Assembly: GCA_015063005.1 (NCBI GenBank)
Contig: SUTF01000001.1
Coordinates: forward strand, 1 to 64,000
Length of the DNA: 64,000 bases
Origin: Methanobrevibacter millerae
GTDB lineage: Archaea; Methanobacteriota; Methanobacteria; Methanobacteriales; Methanobacteriaceae
Direction of reading: 5' to 3'
The stretch's first letter is position 1; each line of letters starts with the position of its first letter. Position numbers and translations under genes: made by a program. This document shows positions 37,337 through 47,593 of the stretch, piece after piece. Under the pieces are notes generated by a model that saw only the letters and a program-made list of their open reading frames with translations, searched no databases and had not been told where the DNA came from.

Positions 37337-37909
37337 TTTTAAAAACTTTTCAAATTCAGTCAAAGTCCTGTCTAATGATTCCATCCCATATTCATCTTTT
37401 TTAATATCATCCAAGCTATCCTGTGACCAAAATGATGCTCCAAGATTGGATCCGAACGGCCCACCACTTACAGGAATGATTCCATGAATCATGAAATAGG
37501 TGATGTTTTTTAAATGAGCGAAATCCTGTCCACCCGTTCTGTCACCGCCAACGGCAATGCTCATTCCAATTTTTCCACGTAGCAAATTATAGTCAATTGC
37601 TTCCAATGCACGTGTCCTGTCCATGATTGCAGATAAGTTGCTTGAAATTCCACCGCTTTGAACAGGAGTTGCCAAGATTATCCCATCAGCATCCTGCAGG
37701 TTCTCATAAACATCTACCATATCGTCTTCAATGATACATTTCTTATTCTCTAAACAAAAATCACAATGCATACAAGGTTTGATAACTTTACCTGAACAGG
37801 AAAATAAAGTTGTTTCAAATCCATTATCGTTAAGTTTATTCAATGCATTTTTAATAACATAATCTGTCGTGCCTACTCTGGGACTACCACAAATTCCAAA
37901 AACCTTCAT
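37325..37909 (-). CDS. iron-sulfur flavoprotein (Isf family)
   Basis: This 194-residue flavodoxin-fold protein binds FMN and a [4Fe-4S] cluster. The start KVFGICGSPRVGTTDYV is the phosphate-binding loop. CMHCDFCLENKKC is the compact CxxCxxCxxxxxC cluster motif diagnostic of Isf. ILATPVQSGGISSNL and AVGGDRTGGQ are family marks. In methanogens these proteins are thought to take electrons from ferredoxin and help detoxify oxygen or peroxide; the role here is inferred. GTGAT precedes the ATG. Monocistronic, converging on the anchored-protein gene. Confidence 0.92.
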   Translation of the reverse strand: MKVFGICGSPRVGTTDYVIKNALNKLNDNGFETTLFSCSGKVIKPCMHCDFCLENKKCIIEDDMVDVYENLQDADGIILATPVQSGGISSNLSAIMDRTRALEAIDYNLLRGKIGMSIAVGGDRTGGQDFAHLKNITYFMIHGIIPVSGGPFGSNLGASFWSQDSLDDIKKDEYGMESLDRTLTEFEKFLKKYI

Positions 37910-38044
37910 ATTATCACTTCTATTAATACAATATATTTGTTATTACTATATTAATTCTGTTGGAATCTGATTAAATAATTCTAACAAAATATTTATATCA
38001 AACAAACTTCATAAATTAATATAATAGTAATTATGGGGATTAAT

Positions 38045-38887
38045 ATGAGAGTGGGACATGGTATTGTAAAAAAATATTCCAGAGAATATCATAGAACTTT
38101 AAAAACTGGTGAAAAAAAGAAATATACAACAGAACAGATACAAATAACCGTTCCTAAAAATGAAGACATTTATTCTAACGAAGAAGAAGTACTTATTATT
38201 CCTCAAAATGAAATTGAAAACTTCAATAATCTTGAAGATGAATTACATGCAATGAAAGTAGCTAATTATCTATATACTATGGAAGTGGAAAAATTGGAGC
38301 AAGCACTTAATAACGAAAACTCTTCTGAATATGAAAAAATCATAGAAGAGCTAAAAGCAGAACTTCATGCGAAAGAAGATGAAATACTTAATTTAGAAAA
38401 TATTACTAAAGAAACCAAACAAGAATCATTAGCTATCTTAAAAGAGGAAAATACTAATATAAAAACCAAACATTCCCGATTGATTGAAGAAAATGAAAAC
38501 CTTAAGAACAAATACGTGAATATGAAAATAGAAAATGAAAACTTAAAAACCAAATATTCAAGTATTAAAGAAGAAAATAAAAATCTTAAAACAAAATGCT
38601 CCAATTTAAGAGAAGAACATGCTGACATTAAAGACAGCTACGCCAAAGTCAGCGACAAATATGATCAATTAAAACAAGAGAATCTCAATACCAAAACCAG
38701 CTATGCTGAAATTTTTGAAGAAAATGAAAGCTTGGAAAAAGATTATGATGAATTACGTCTTGACTATAATGATTTAGTTGATAAATACAACAGCCTAGAA
38801 GAAGAGTTGTATGTCTTGAAAACAACTAAAAGTCGTGACGAATATATCGCCAATAAAGTTAAAGAATTTATTTTAAATAAAGAATAA
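38045..38887 (+). CDS. long coiled-coil protein of unknown function
   Basis: This protein is about 280 residues. Residues 1-65 are a small basic/beta-rich head (RVGHGIVKKYSREYHRTLK; EEVLIIPQNEIEN). Residues 70-265 are an almost uninterrupted heptad coiled coil of Glu, Lys, Asn and Leu. The middle has 14-residue repeats of the type ENLKTKYSSIKEEN. No signal peptide or membrane helix. ATG 38045 is preferred, with GGGGAT four nt upstream; ATG 38033 is in frame. Structural or scaffold function is possible; no family recognised. It ends 1 bp before the converging zinc-ribbon gene. Confidence 0.8.
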   Translation: MRVGHGIVKKYSREYHRTLKTGEKKKYTTEQIQITVPKNEDIYSNEEEVLIIPQNEIENFNNLEDELHAMKVANYLYTMEVEKLEQALNNENSSEYEKIIEELKAELHAKEDEILNLENITKETKQESLAILKEENTNIKTKHSRLIEENENLKNKYVNMKIENENLKTKYSSIKEENKNLKTKCSNLREEHADIKDSYAKVSDKYDQLKQENLNTKTSYAEIFEENESLEKDYDELRLDYNDLVDKYNSLEEELYVLKTTKSRDEYIANKVKEFILNKE

Positions 38888-39166
38888 TTAAAATTGATAA
38901 TCGTCCTTAAATTCAGGATTCCATCTTTTAAGGCCAGGAATAAAAGTAGTAGTAATACCTGTTGCAGTAGTTTCTGGCAATCTTGGATTTTTTTCCATCA
39001 TCTCTTTTGATTTGCGGACAATCATTTCGGTTAATGTTATATCCGGTTCTGTGTATTTGCCGTCCTGATAACAGTCCTTACAAAATTCCGGATTTAAACT
39101 GCCATCCTCATTAGTGCCATAGTCTTCCTTTACGATAGGCCTTCCGCAAGAATTACAAAAACCCAT
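38888..39166 (-). CDS. small zinc-ribbon protein
   Basis: This 92-residue soluble protein has an N-terminal treble-clef or ribbon-like zinc site, CNSCGRP then FCKDCYQDG (two CxxC pairs). The following GKYTEPDITLTEMI and C-terminal PRLPETTATG match the small putative zinc-ribbon family found fused to regulators or alone. No DNA-binding domain is attached. It is divergently placed to nothing and converges on the coiled-coil gene. Function unknown; a regulatory or metal role is only inference. Confidence 0.8.
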   Translation of the reverse strand: MGFCNSCGRPIVKEDYGTNEDGSLNPEFCKDCYQDGKYTEPDITLTEMIVRKSKEMMEKNPRLPETTATGITTTFIPGLKRWNPEFKDDYQF

Positions 39167-39213
39167 AAAAATACCTCTTTTTAAAAAAAATAGAAAATAA
39201 ATTAGAAATTAAT

Positions 39214-40449
39214 CTAATTTACTTGTTCGTCTTCATCCATTGCAAGTCTCATATTATCAGGGTCAGGTGGGAAGTGTGCTAAGAAGTCTTGAGCAGATCT
39301 TCTGACATCTCTTGAACCGATAATGTATCTACCTGCAATAATTACATCTGCACCTTTATCGATAGCTTCTTCAACATTATCAGGAGTGATTCCTCCAGCC
39401 ACTGCAATAAGGCCACCGCCAAGGATTTCTTTAATCTTTTTGATGTTACCCCATTCGGTCATTTCACTTACGTCTTCACCTTTTTCAGCTTTGTAAGTTT
39501 CAAGGTCAACGTTTCTGTGTAATAACACTATATCAGGTTTTAAATCATCAGGCAATTGTGATAACTTATCTTCAAAGTCAGCTACATTCATCATATCAAG
39601 AATAGCATAGATACCTTGTTTTTGGGTTTCATGAATAGCTTTCTTGATTGATTCAATGGTACCTAGACCGGAAATAGCTACTGCATCAGCGGTTGCATCA
39701 GCTGCCATTTTAATTTCCACACGTCCGACATCCAAGGTTTTTAAATCAGCAATAATGAATGCGGATGGACGGAGTGCTCTGATGTCTTCAACTACACCGA
39801 CACCGAATTTTTTAACGAGTGGTGTACCTGCTTCAATGAGAACTCTTTCTTTGTCCGGTAAATCGTTAAGGATTTTAGCCATTGCTTCTTTGCTGTCCAA
39901 GTCAAGTGCAACTTGCAAGTAAGGTGGAGACCAAAGTTTTTGTACTCTGAATCCCATGATTGGGTGAGTTCCACGGTCTTTTTCTGCGAGAACTTTGTCG
40001 ATTGAAGGGTATCCTTCCATAGCTCTTCTGATAGCCAATTTGGTTGCTCCATAATTATATTGATAGATTTTTCTGAAATCTTTTGCAGAAGGATCAATGA
40101 AAACACTGACATTGATTACAATATCTTCAACAATATCTTTTGGAATGTATCCGTCTTCTACTGCATCAGCTACTGCTCTTGCAACAGCAGTTTGTGCAGG
40201 TCCAAATATTTTACTAGCATCGTCTAAATCACCAACAGTTACTTTAGGAATAATTAAAGTAGCTGGTTTAGTCATTAAGTTTGGTCTGATTACGCTGGTT
40301 AATGGAGTGTGTCCAACTGAGAGATTGGATAATCCAGTAGCGAAAGCTTGACCAACAGGGCCGAATTTGTCACCAATTAATAAATCAATGTGTGCTAATT
40401 CTGGGCCGTCTCCAATAAGAGCTTCTCCTATTCTATACATTGGGTCCAT
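39214..40449 (-). CDS. bifunctional formaldehyde-activating enzyme / 3-hexulose-6-phosphate synthase
   Basis: The 411-residue fusion has an N-terminal Fae domain (about 1-165), which condenses formaldehyde with H4[23 protein letters not shown] and [22 protein letters not shown]. The C-terminal Hps domain (about 175-400) is an OMPDC-fold aldolase acting on formaldehyde and ribulose 5-phosphate: [28 protein letters not shown], and [20 protein letters not shown]. In methanogens lacking an oxidative pentose pathway the Hps side runs in reverse to make ribulose phosphate, and Fae captures the released formaldehyde. GGAGG lies 7 nt before ATG 40449. It is 57 bp downstream of nothing co-directional except thrS upstream, whose transcript start is separate. 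Confidence 0.97.
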   Translation of the reverse strand: MDPMYRIGEALIGDGPELAHIDLLIGDKFGPVGQAFATGLSNLSVGHTPLTSVIRPNLMTKPATLIIPKVTVGDLDDASKIFGPAQTAVARAVADAVEDGYIPKDIVEDIVINVSVFIDPSAKDFRKIYQYNYGATKLAIRRAMEGYPSIDKVLAEKDRGTHPIMGFRVQKLWSPPYLQVALDLDSKEAMAKILNDLPDKERVLIEAGTPLVKKFGVGVVEDIRALRPSAFIIADLKTLDVGRVEIKMAADATADAVAISGLGTIESIKKAIHETQKQGIYAILDMMNVADFEDKLSQLPDDLKPDIVLLHRNVDLETYKAEKGEDVSEMTEWGNIKKIKEILGGGLIAVAGGITPDNVEEAIDKGADVIIAGRYIIGSRDVRRSAQDFLAHFPPDPDNMRLAMDEDEQVN

Positions 40450-40506
40450 TAAATTTCCTCCGTTATATAATAACACTTTATAATATATTTTTATTTGTAA
40501 ATATAA

Positions 40507-42330
40507 TTATTGGAAGTTAATCCTCTTTGAGATATCCTTTGGTAAAGGCAATTTTCTGAAAGGCATTCCTTTGGTTTTTTCATTAATCTCAGCAATTAAT
40601 TCATCAACATCCATATCAACTTTTTCACCGCTTTCACGAACAGTCACTTGGAATTTGCCGGATTCGACTTCCTTGTCCCCGATAACGAATATGTAAGGAA
40701 TCCATTCTTTGGAAGCGTTTCTGATTTTCTTACCGACACTTTCGTCACGGTCATCGATATCTACACGAATGTTTGATGCATTAATCTTTTCATAAATCTC
40801 TTGTGCAAACTCTTCATGTGCTTCTCCAACAGTAATGATTCTTGCCTGAATTGGGCTTAACCAGGTTGGCAACATTGGAGACTTTTCATTTAACTCAATA
40901 GCTGTCTTTTCAAGCATTGCACATAAAACCCTTTCAATACTTCCTGTTGGTGAACAGTGAAGGATTGTAGGATTGTGCTGTTTGCCGTCTTCTCCCAAGT
41001 ATTCAACATCAAATCTTTTTCCACTTTCAACATCGATTTGAACAGTTGGATTTTCAATCGGACGGCCTAAGTAGTCGATGTTTGCCAAATCGATTTTGCA
41101 TACCCAGTAATGATGTCTTTCAGGCAATACTTCTAAAAGAATTGGTTTGTCGAATTTAGATGCGATTTCATACATCCATTCTTTATTTTCATCAAAGAAA
41201 TCCTGGGTTGCTCTGAAAATTACTTCAAAGTCCAAGTTCAAGTCATTACCTGTTTGCAGACACATGTCGGTTTGGGTTGCAAACTCTTCCAAGGATGCCG
41301 GTACGTCAGCACAGAAAGAGTGGAAATCAGGCATGGTGAATGCTCTTAATCTTTTAAGACCGACAACTTCTCCTTTTTTCTCATATCTGAAACTGTAATG
41401 AGTTAATTCAAAAATCTTGGCAGGCAAGTTTTTCCAGGTCAGGAATGAATCGCTCATTAGTCTGAATGCACCGAAACAAGCTGCAAACCTAAGCATCAAA
41501 TTCTTTTTGGTGTCGGTTCTGTACTGCCTTTCACCGAATTTGTAAGCATGTTCATAAATTGCCTGGTTGTCCAAATCATAAAATATTGGAGTTTCAACAG
41601 GCATTGCGCCACGATCAACCACCAAATCATAAACGTAATCATCCAATAAATCCCTGATTAATTTTCCTTTTGGATACCAGCGGAGGTTACCTACATCAGA
41701 TGCAGGTTCATAATCACAGATTTCCTTTTCCCTCATCAATTTGACGTGAGGAGGTTCACCTTCATCGGATGCACCTTGTCCTAATTCATAATCGACAAGC
41801 TGTTTGAAAGCCCTGTTTTCAAATTTAAAATCTTCAATTTCAGTGATTTTATTTCCTTCAAGAATTTGCCATTTGGAAGGTTTTCTTTCAATTTTTTCCT
41901 CATCTGAATCTGCAGTGATAGTTCTTGAAAGTTCACTTAGCGGGTGACCTTTACAGGATATTTCAAATGCCTTATACCATCCGAAAGGTACTCTTTGAAC
42001 ATTTAAGTCTTCTGCCAAAAGAGCTTCTTCAGCATCTTTTAAAATTCCAACAGCTACTTTTGGTGAGCTTAATGAAGAAGATAAATGGGCGTATGGATAT
42101 AAAACAATATTTTCTGCTTTAACTTGGTCATTAGTTTTTAAAACTTCTTTAACTAAGTTTTTAGCAATTCCTTGTGGATTATCTTCGTCTTCTTTTTCAA
42201 CAGCTGTGAATACTACTAAAGAGTCATCAAATGAACCGTTATGTTTGGCTTCTTCGATTTCTTCAGCCACAGGCGTTTTCTTTTTTACATTATAATTTAA
42301 ATAATCAGAATGAATTAATAATATTCTCAT
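40507..42330 (-). CDS. thrS: threonyl-tRNA synthetase, archaeal type
   Basis: This class II synthetase charges tRNA-Thr. The 607-residue protein opens with the archaeal N-terminal editing domain (about 1-140; [19 protein letters not shown]), which is D-Tyr-deacylase-like and removes mischarged serine. The catalytic core shows motif 2 ([15 protein letters not shown]), [14 protein letters not shown] and motif 3 with [13 protein letters not shown]. The C-terminal anticodon-binding domain starts near [19 protein letters not shown] precedes the ATG. Standard length, no anomalies. Confidence 0.97.
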   Translation of the reverse strand: MRILLIHSDYLNYNVKKKTPVAEEIEEAKHNGSFDDSLVVFTAVEKEDEDNPQGIAKNLVKEVLKTNDQVKAENIVLYPYAHLSSSLSSPKVAVGILKDAEEALLAEDLNVQRVPFGWYKAFEISCKGHPLSELSRTITADSDEEKIERKPSKWQILEGNKITEIEDFKFENRAFKQLVDYELGQGASDEGEPPHVKLMREKEICDYEPASDVGNLRWYPKGKLIRDLLDDYVYDLVVDRGAMPVETPIFYDLDNQAIYEHAYKFGERQYRTDTKKNLMLRFAACFGAFRLMSDSFLTWKNLPAKIFELTHYSFRYEKKGEVVGLKRLRAFTMPDFHSFCADVPASLEEFATQTDMCLQTGNDLNLDFEVIFRATQDFFDENKEWMYEIASKFDKPILLEVLPERHHYWVCKIDLANIDYLGRPIENPTVQIDVESGKRFDVEYLGEDGKQHNPTILHCSPTGSIERVLCAMLEKTAIELNEKSPMLPTWLSPIQARIITVGEAHEEFAQEIYEKINASNIRVDIDDRDESVGKKIRNASKEWIPYIFVIGDKEVESGKFQVTVRESGEKVDMDVDELIAEINEKTKGMPFRKLPLPKDISKRINFQ

Positions 42331-42578
42331 TTGACCACCATATATTATGACATAATTTTTATTTTTAATATTATATAAAATGATTTAAAAACACATCAAA
42401 TTTTTAGTTTTAATATTTTCGCAATAGTGATTTATAATATCATGTTAAATAACAATGTAAAATATAGAACAAAATTGAATAAAATTATCAAACCAATATT
42501 AGTTTATTTTTAATATATCAAATACAATTCCATTTATTTTAAATTTCCTCAACTTACGGAACATTCCTAACACCCTAA
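42331..42578. other. AT-rich spacer upstream of the ORF remnant
   Basis: The thrS promoter must lie in the left part, where there are AT-rich TATA-like stretches. No ORF or RNA gene seen. The composition becomes less AT-rich at about 42,550, where the remnant begins. Confidence 0.45.
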
Positions 42579-43565
42579 CTAGTAAACGATCGTGTAGCTG
42601 ATGAATCCGCAAGGAAATTCAATGTAACATGGAATCGCATAACTCCATCATGTGTCTCATTATGCAATGACTACAACAGCCTATACATTACAGGCGAGTC
42701 AAATCATTTAATTGGCCGTGAAGCAAAAGAAAATATAAGTGATGTTTGGAAGTTTAATTTCGCCACAAGCTTCAGCTTCAGCCTAATAGAACAGCTAGTT
42801 GGAAACAACATATGGAACTCAACAATAATCGGAAGCGTAACACTAGGATTAATAGAAAGTTATATGAACAACAAAACATTAGAAATATTCACCAGCAACG
42901 GACATGTTTTCATTAAACATGCAGACGACAATACTACACTGCTGTTTCTAGATTTACAAACAGGCACTGTTCGTGATTGTTTCACTTATTACGGATTGCT
43001 TGGAACAATGCCATGCTACCACGACAAAATAACAGACAATGCATGGAAATACGGAAATAACTTGCTTAATCACAGTAGTAATGCATATAGTGGTTTAAAA
43101 AATATTTTTAGTGTTAGCATATTCTCCTCAGTGTTTGTTGAAGGCGGAAGTTTAATGTTGGAAGGATTTATTGGCATTTCATTGGGTGCTGCAGCAGTTA
43201 TTGCAATCCCATTGTTTATTACTCTTTTCCCAGATCATGCAAATGAACTCTGGAAAAAATTCGTGTATCTATTAAATCCAAATTACAAAGAATATCCAAA
43301 CATACCCATAATTGAAAATAATGACCCACAATATATTATAAATACTAATGTATTATATTTAAATCAACAAAAACCAATAACTTATAAAATAATAACACTA
43401 AACGATGATTTTAGGAATTATCCTTATGATAAAACAACAGATAAAACCAGAAAACAAGTATTAATACAGAATATGAAAATTAATCAGCCTACTCTTAATG
43501 CTCCTGCGGGCGATACTCCAAATAGTACTGATGGAACATGGAATGATGTAGGAATCATTAGTTGA
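42579..43565 (+). pseudogene. ORF remnant lacking a start; fragment of a probable membrane-associated protein
   Basis: The frame is open from 42579 (just after an in-frame TAA at 42576) to 43565, about 328 codons. Its first ATG is only at 42864 and has no ribosome-binding site, and no GTG or TTG occurs earlier in frame. The part before the ATG reads as real protein (FNVTWNRITPSCVSLCND, LYITGESNHLIGREA). After it come a globular stretch, a hydrophobic helix (GAAAVIAIPLFITLF) and a C-terminal tail (NAPAGDTPNSTDGTWND). I read this as a 5'-truncated gene; alternatively the intact protein is the 233-residue ORF from 42864. Family unknown. Confidence 0.55.
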
Positions 43566-43771
43566 TCATTTTCCATCAACGTTAGATAACTAATATCCAC
43601 TTCAGCCATTGATCCATCACTATTAGCATTTTTGTTAGGACATCTCCCAGGGAATTTACCTGGAAAGTTGAATAACTCATGCATTGTTGGACAATTATTG
43701 TCAAATAGTCTTTGATGGAGATGATCCATTGGCTTATCTAAACGATAATCATCTAAATTTTCTTCAGACAT
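43484..43771 (-). CDS. small hypothetical protein, 95 residues
   Basis: GGAG lies 8 nt before ATG 43771, a strong initiation signal, so the gene is probably real. The first 70 residues look like true protein: acidic start, then HLHQRLFDNNCPTMHELFN, FPGKFPGRCPNKN. The last 27 codons are antisense to the end of the converging remnant and may be an artefact of read-through past a lost stop. Two Cys and several His are present without a recognised motif. Function unknown. Confidence 0.55.
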   Translation of the reverse strand: MSEENLDDYRLDKPMDHLHQRLFDNNCPTMHELFNFPGKFPGRCPNKNANSDGSMAEVDISYLTLMENDQLMIPTSFHVPSVLFGVSPAGALRVG

Positions 43772-44130
43772 GATAATCTCCTATTTCCGGAAATTAAAAT
43801 AAACTTACGTAAGCAATAATATGATTTAAAAAAAAGATATGTTTAAGTTATTTAAAATTTTTAAGACAATATAACCGGATTAAATCAATTTTAGCATTGA
43901 AAAGTTAAAATAATTGATTAAAAACAAATAAAATAGGTTATATAAATTAATAATGATGCTGGAAAAAATTTAATATTATAATTAGTTTCAAATTCAATTG
44001 TAAAAATTGTTCATACCTTAACTAAAATATGAAATAATTCAATGCGTTTAAATGAAAAAATATGAAAAAATATTTGAATACAAAATTTAAAAGGTAACCT
44101 TTTTTAATTAACAAATGAAAATTAAATATC
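43772..44130. other. AT-rich intergenic region
   Basis: About 360 bp without an ORF. It should hold the promoter of cfbB and of the small gene at 43771, but no element stands out. No hairpin or repeat of note. Confidence 0.5.
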
Positions 44131-45474
44131 ATGAGAGTTATTTTAGCAGGAACTGGTAGTGCAGTTGGAAAGACTACAATTGCAACTGGAATCATGAAAG
44201 CCTTGTCTGAAAAATATAATGTTCAGCCGTTCAAAGTGGGACCTGACTATATCGATCCGTCATACCATACCTTAGCGACTGGAAACACATCAAGAAACTT
44301 GGATTCATTCTTTATGCATGACGGACAGGTCAGGGACTCATACAACAAGGCCATGAAAGATAAGGATATTGCAGTTATTGAAGGAGTAAGAGGACTATAT
44401 GAAGGAATTGACTCAATCAATGACATTGGAAGCACTGCTTCAATTGCAAAATCCCTTAAGGCACCAGTGATTTTAATCATTAACTCAAGAAGTCTGGTTA
44501 AAAGTGCTGCGGCATTGGTATTGGGCTTTAAGACATTAGATCCTGAAATTAACATTGCAGGAGTAATTCTCAACAAGGTAAAAAATAAGGCTCACTATGA
44601 AAAGACCAAAAAATCCATTGAAGAGATTACAAATACGGAAGTCATCGGCGGAATCATACGTGATGACAATATCTCAATAGAGCAAAGGCATTTGGGTCTG
44701 GTTCCTGCACGAGAGAGAGAAAACTCATTGAAATTCATTGACATTTGGTGCGAAACAATTAAAAATTCAATCGATTTGGACAGATTAGTCGAGATTGCCA
44801 AAACAGCCCCTAAAATCAACTCCGATTTGGAACCTATATGGAATAAGCTAAACAGACAAAAGGTAAAAATCGGCGTTGCATATGATGAGGTTTTCAATTT
44901 TTATTATAAGGAAAATATCGAGTCTTTGGAGGCTAATGGTGCGAAAATCGAATATTTCTCACCATTAAACGATGAAAACCTGCCCGACATTGATGGACTA
45001 TACATTGGTGGAGGATATCCTGAACTCTTTTCAAAAGAGCTATCAAATAATGAAAGAATGCTTAAAGATATCAAGGACTTCCACCTAGACAACCATCCTA
45101 TCTTTGCCGAATGTGGTGGTTTAATGTATCTTATGAAATCAATCGATGAAGATGCTGTGGTAAATGTATATCCTTACAAGTCAATTTTGACAGAACGTGT
45201 GCAGGCATTGAAATATACCATCGCAGAAGTTCAAAAGGACAACATCATCTCCAAGAAAGGCGAAGTCTTCCACGGACATGAATTCCACTACTCAAAAGTC
45301 ATAGTCGATACACCTAAGCATGACTTTGCATTCAAGATTACTCGTGGAAAAGGATCATATGACTTCCAGGATGGATTTATGGAAAAAAATACACTAGCAA
45401 GCTATGTACATACACATGTTGCTGCAATGCCTAACTTTGGAGGAAACCTATGTCTTTCAGCCCTAGAAAAATAG
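44131..45474 (+). CDS. cfbB: CfbB/CbiA: Ni-sirohydrochlorin or cobyrinate a,c-diamide synthase
   Basis: This ATP- and glutamine-dependent amidase converts the a and c acetate side chains of a tetrapyrrole to amides. The 447-residue protein has an N-terminal P-loop dethiobiotin-synthetase-like domain ([28 protein letters not shown]) and a C-terminal class I glutaminase-like domain ([20 protein letters not shown] with the nucleophile Cys; HGHEFHYS). Methanogens use this family for coenzyme F430 (CfbB, Ni-sirohydrochlorin) and cobamides (CbiA); sequence by eye cannot separate them, so the symbol is provisional. No ribosome-binding site is seen, suggesting a leaderless transcript. The last 25 nt overlap the next gene. 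Confidence 0.9.
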   Translation: MRVILAGTGSAVGKTTIATGIMKALSEKYNVQPFKVGPDYIDPSYHTLATGNTSRNLDSFFMHDGQVRDSYNKAMKDKDIAVIEGVRGLYEGIDSINDIGSTASIAKSLKAPVILIINSRSLVKSAAALVLGFKTLDPEINIAGVILNKVKNKAHYEKTKKSIEEITNTEVIGGIIRDDNISIEQRHLGLVPARERENSLKFIDIWCETIKNSIDLDRLVEIAKTAPKINSDLEPIWNKLNRQKVKIGVAYDEVFNFYYKENIESLEANGAKIEYFSPLNDENLPDIDGLYIGGGYPELFSKELSNNERMLKDIKDFHLDNHPIFAECGGLMYLMKSIDEDAVVNVYPYKSILTERVQALKYTIAEVQKDNIISKKGEVFHGHEFHYSKVIVDTPKHDFAFKITRGKGSYDFQDGFMEKNTLASYVHTHVAAMPNFGGNLCLSALEK

Positions 45475-46505
45475 ATTTCTTTCATCCATATATTGTGCCA
45501 ATAGCAATACTCATTTTTTTGGTGATGGGCTATATCGGATCATTCAACTACCGCTTTGAAGACCCGTTAAACACCCAGACAATACTTACGATAATTTTTG
45601 CTGCAATATTATTTATTTTAGCAGCATTCATCACTTCAAAGAAGTTTAAAATAGAAAAAGCAAAGGAAATCAAGTTCCTATCAGAAAAAGTTTTAGTAAT
45701 ATTGATAATAATAGCATTAATCTTGCAAAGCCTAAATATGGTATTGCTTGGAGGAATACCACTATTCAATAGCGTTTTAAAAGCAAATGCAACAACCAAC
45801 CTTTGGAGAATTGCATATCCATTATTTTTGATTTTGATAAACATATTGCTTGCAAAATACTACAATCGCAAATATTTAATCCTAGTCTTACTTGGAGCAT
45901 TAGTTTTCGGTCTTAACGGATACAGAACATCAGTGATTGGAATTCTTGTAAGCGTATTCATTACCATGTATTATCTTGGAAAGATTTCAAAAAAATTCGG
46001 AATCATATTTGTTGCAATAATTGCAATCGGAGGGCTTGCCGTAGGATACATCGCATCCCAATCAATAGCAACGCAGACATGGACGCTGAATCCCATTGAA
46101 CTGATTTTCTACAGGGCAGCATTCACACAGGAAGTGTTTGAAAAAATCATTCCTCTTGCAGGCACAACCCATGGGCACATATTATCAATGATATTTTCAT
46201 CAGGAAGCCCTAGATCATTTATAGGAAATTATGTCCTTCACTACGATGTCTGTCTGACTTCAACAATGTTTGGGCCAGTGATGCTTGATTTCGGATATAT
46301 CGGCCTTGCAGTTCAAATGTTATTTATGGGAGCTTTTTTAAAAATAATTCATTCAATTGCTAAAAAAGGAGTTGGAATCGGAATATACTCAATAATATTA
46401 ACCCATACATTAATATGGATTGAAACCGGACCAACTGACATAATGATTTGGTTTTTATATCTTTTAGGATTGATACTGATTATATTAGAATTAAAAAAGG
46501 ATTAA
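45450..46505 (+). CDS. membrane protein resembling oligosaccharide repeat-unit polymerases (Wzy-like)
   Basis: This 351-residue protein has about 10 hydrophobic helices. A central cytoplasmic/extracellular stretch carries [28 protein letters not shown] and the loop [20 protein letters not shown]. The Arg-containing loops and topology resemble archaeal O-antigen polymerase-like families. Its start lies 25 nt inside the cfbB end, so translation is probably coupled. The functional tie between tetrapyrrole amidation and a surface polymerase is unclear. It converges on the Mrr-like gene. Confidence 0.7.
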   Translation: MSFSPRKIDFFHPYIVPIAILIFLVMGYIGSFNYRFEDPLNTQTILTIIFAAILFILAAFITSKKFKIEKAKEIKFLSEKVLVILIIIALILQSLNMVLLGGIPLFNSVLKANATTNLWRIAYPLFLILINILLAKYYNRKYLILVLLGALVFGLNGYRTSVIGILVSVFITMYYLGKISKKFGIIFVAIIAIGGLAVGYIASQSIATQTWTLNPIELIFYRAAFTQEVFEKIIPLAGTTHGHILSMIFSSGSPRSFIGNYVLHYDVCLTSTMFGPVMLDFGYIGLAVQMLFMGAFLKIIHSIAKKGVGIGIYSIILTHTLIWIETGPTDIMIWFLYLLGLILIILELKKD

Positions 46506-46585
46506 AAATCCTCATCTAACTTTAAAAAGTTAAATTAAATGTTTGAATTCATTTTGACAAAAGTATTTTCTACAAAATACAAAAA

Positions 46586-47488
46586 TTAAATGAATATTAA
46601 AATAATCAATATTATAAGTGAAATGAAGAATATTACAGTACCGCGAGTAATAAAGAACCTTGATCTGTCAGCAAATATGAATGTTAGACCATAAGACAAT
46701 AACAATGCCACAATCATTTCAATTAAACCGCTTATACCATAATCTATTTTCAATACATTACCGAATAAGTAAGACAATAAATATGAAATAATTACAACCA
46801 GTGCAATTGTTACGAAAGGATTGCTTAAAATAGGTTGCAGACGGTCAAACCAGGTCGGACCTGAAGAATAGTTATAACCATATAAATCCGCAGGATATGA
46901 GTTATTTCTTTGCCTATTTCTATATTTATCCAAGAATGAAAAAGGAGACTTTCTTGAATTATACTCTTCAACTTGAGGATATAAAGTATTTTTATAAACA
47001 ACAGGGTTTTCATCCCTTCTGCGCATTATATACTCCATATCAGAAGCATCATAAGTGTATTCCGGATAATCTTCCTCAACATATGAAACATCACCCGTAG
47101 AATAATTGCTGTCTAAAGTAGTTTGCTGAGAATTGTCCTGGTATCTTTTAGCCAATTCCGTTAATTTATCCCTATCAACCAATTTGATATTTTTTCTTAA
47201 CGCATAATTAGTAGCCTGACTGTTAAAATAAGCAGATGTAACAACAGCTACTTTTGAAGCCTTTAAGCTTTCAGCTGCATCTTCCATCTCTTTCAATACA
47301 TCAATGCCAACTTCGAACTCCTTATCATAATTGTTACATGCCATAACTACCCCAAAGTCCCCAATAGTTGTTGGCAGTACAGCATATATGTCAATAACTC
47401 GTTGTGATGTCTTAAAGTTCTTATAAACCTTAAAACCAGAATCCTCCAATACTTTAGCTATAAAATTAATCAATTGTGGTTTTTCCAA
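46586..47488 (-). CDS. Mrr-like nuclease-fold domain fused to C-terminal membrane helices
   Basis: This 300-residue protein starts with TTG after GGTGG. Residues 1-115 look like an Mrr/PD-(D/E)xK fold: KVLEDSGFKVYKNF, VIDIYAVL with the acidic residue, GVVMACNNYDKEF, VAVVTSAYFNSQATNYA. The usual (Q/E)xK catalytic pair is replaced by ACN, so nuclease activity is doubtful. Residues 115-205 are a Tyr/Asn/Arg-rich low-complexity linker. Residues 220-300 hold three or four membrane helices. The N-terminal domain would face the cytoplasm. Possible roles are sensing or binding DNA at the membrane; function unknown. Confidence 0.75.
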   Translation of the reverse strand: MEKPQLINFIAKVLEDSGFKVYKNFKTSQRVIDIYAVLPTTIGDFGVVMACNNYDKEFEVGIDVLKEMEDAAESLKASKVAVVTSAYFNSQATNYALRKNIKLVDRDKLTELAKRYQDNSQQTTLDSNYSTGDVSYVEEDYPEYTYDASDMEYIMRRRDENPVVYKNTLYPQVEEYNSRKSPFSFLDKYRNRQRNNSYPADLYGYNYSSGPTWFDRLQPILSNPFVTIALVVIISYLLSYLFGNVLKIDYGISGLIEMIVALLLSYGLTFIFADRSRFFITRGTVIFFISLIILIILIFI

Positions 47489-47593
47489 AATTCCACCCGC
47501 ATGTGTTTCAGTAATATTTATTTATAAATTAAATTATTATTAAAGTTTATTATTGAAAAAAATTTTAATAATTAAAAAAAATAATAGAATACT

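Noticed and set aside
44247-44897. Minus-strand ORFs within cfbB
   Set aside because: Antisense to a well-supported conserved protein.
46517-46532. Inverted repeat TAACTTT-AA-AAAGTTA as a terminator
   Set aside because: The loop is only two bases and no T-tract follows on either strand; too weak to list.
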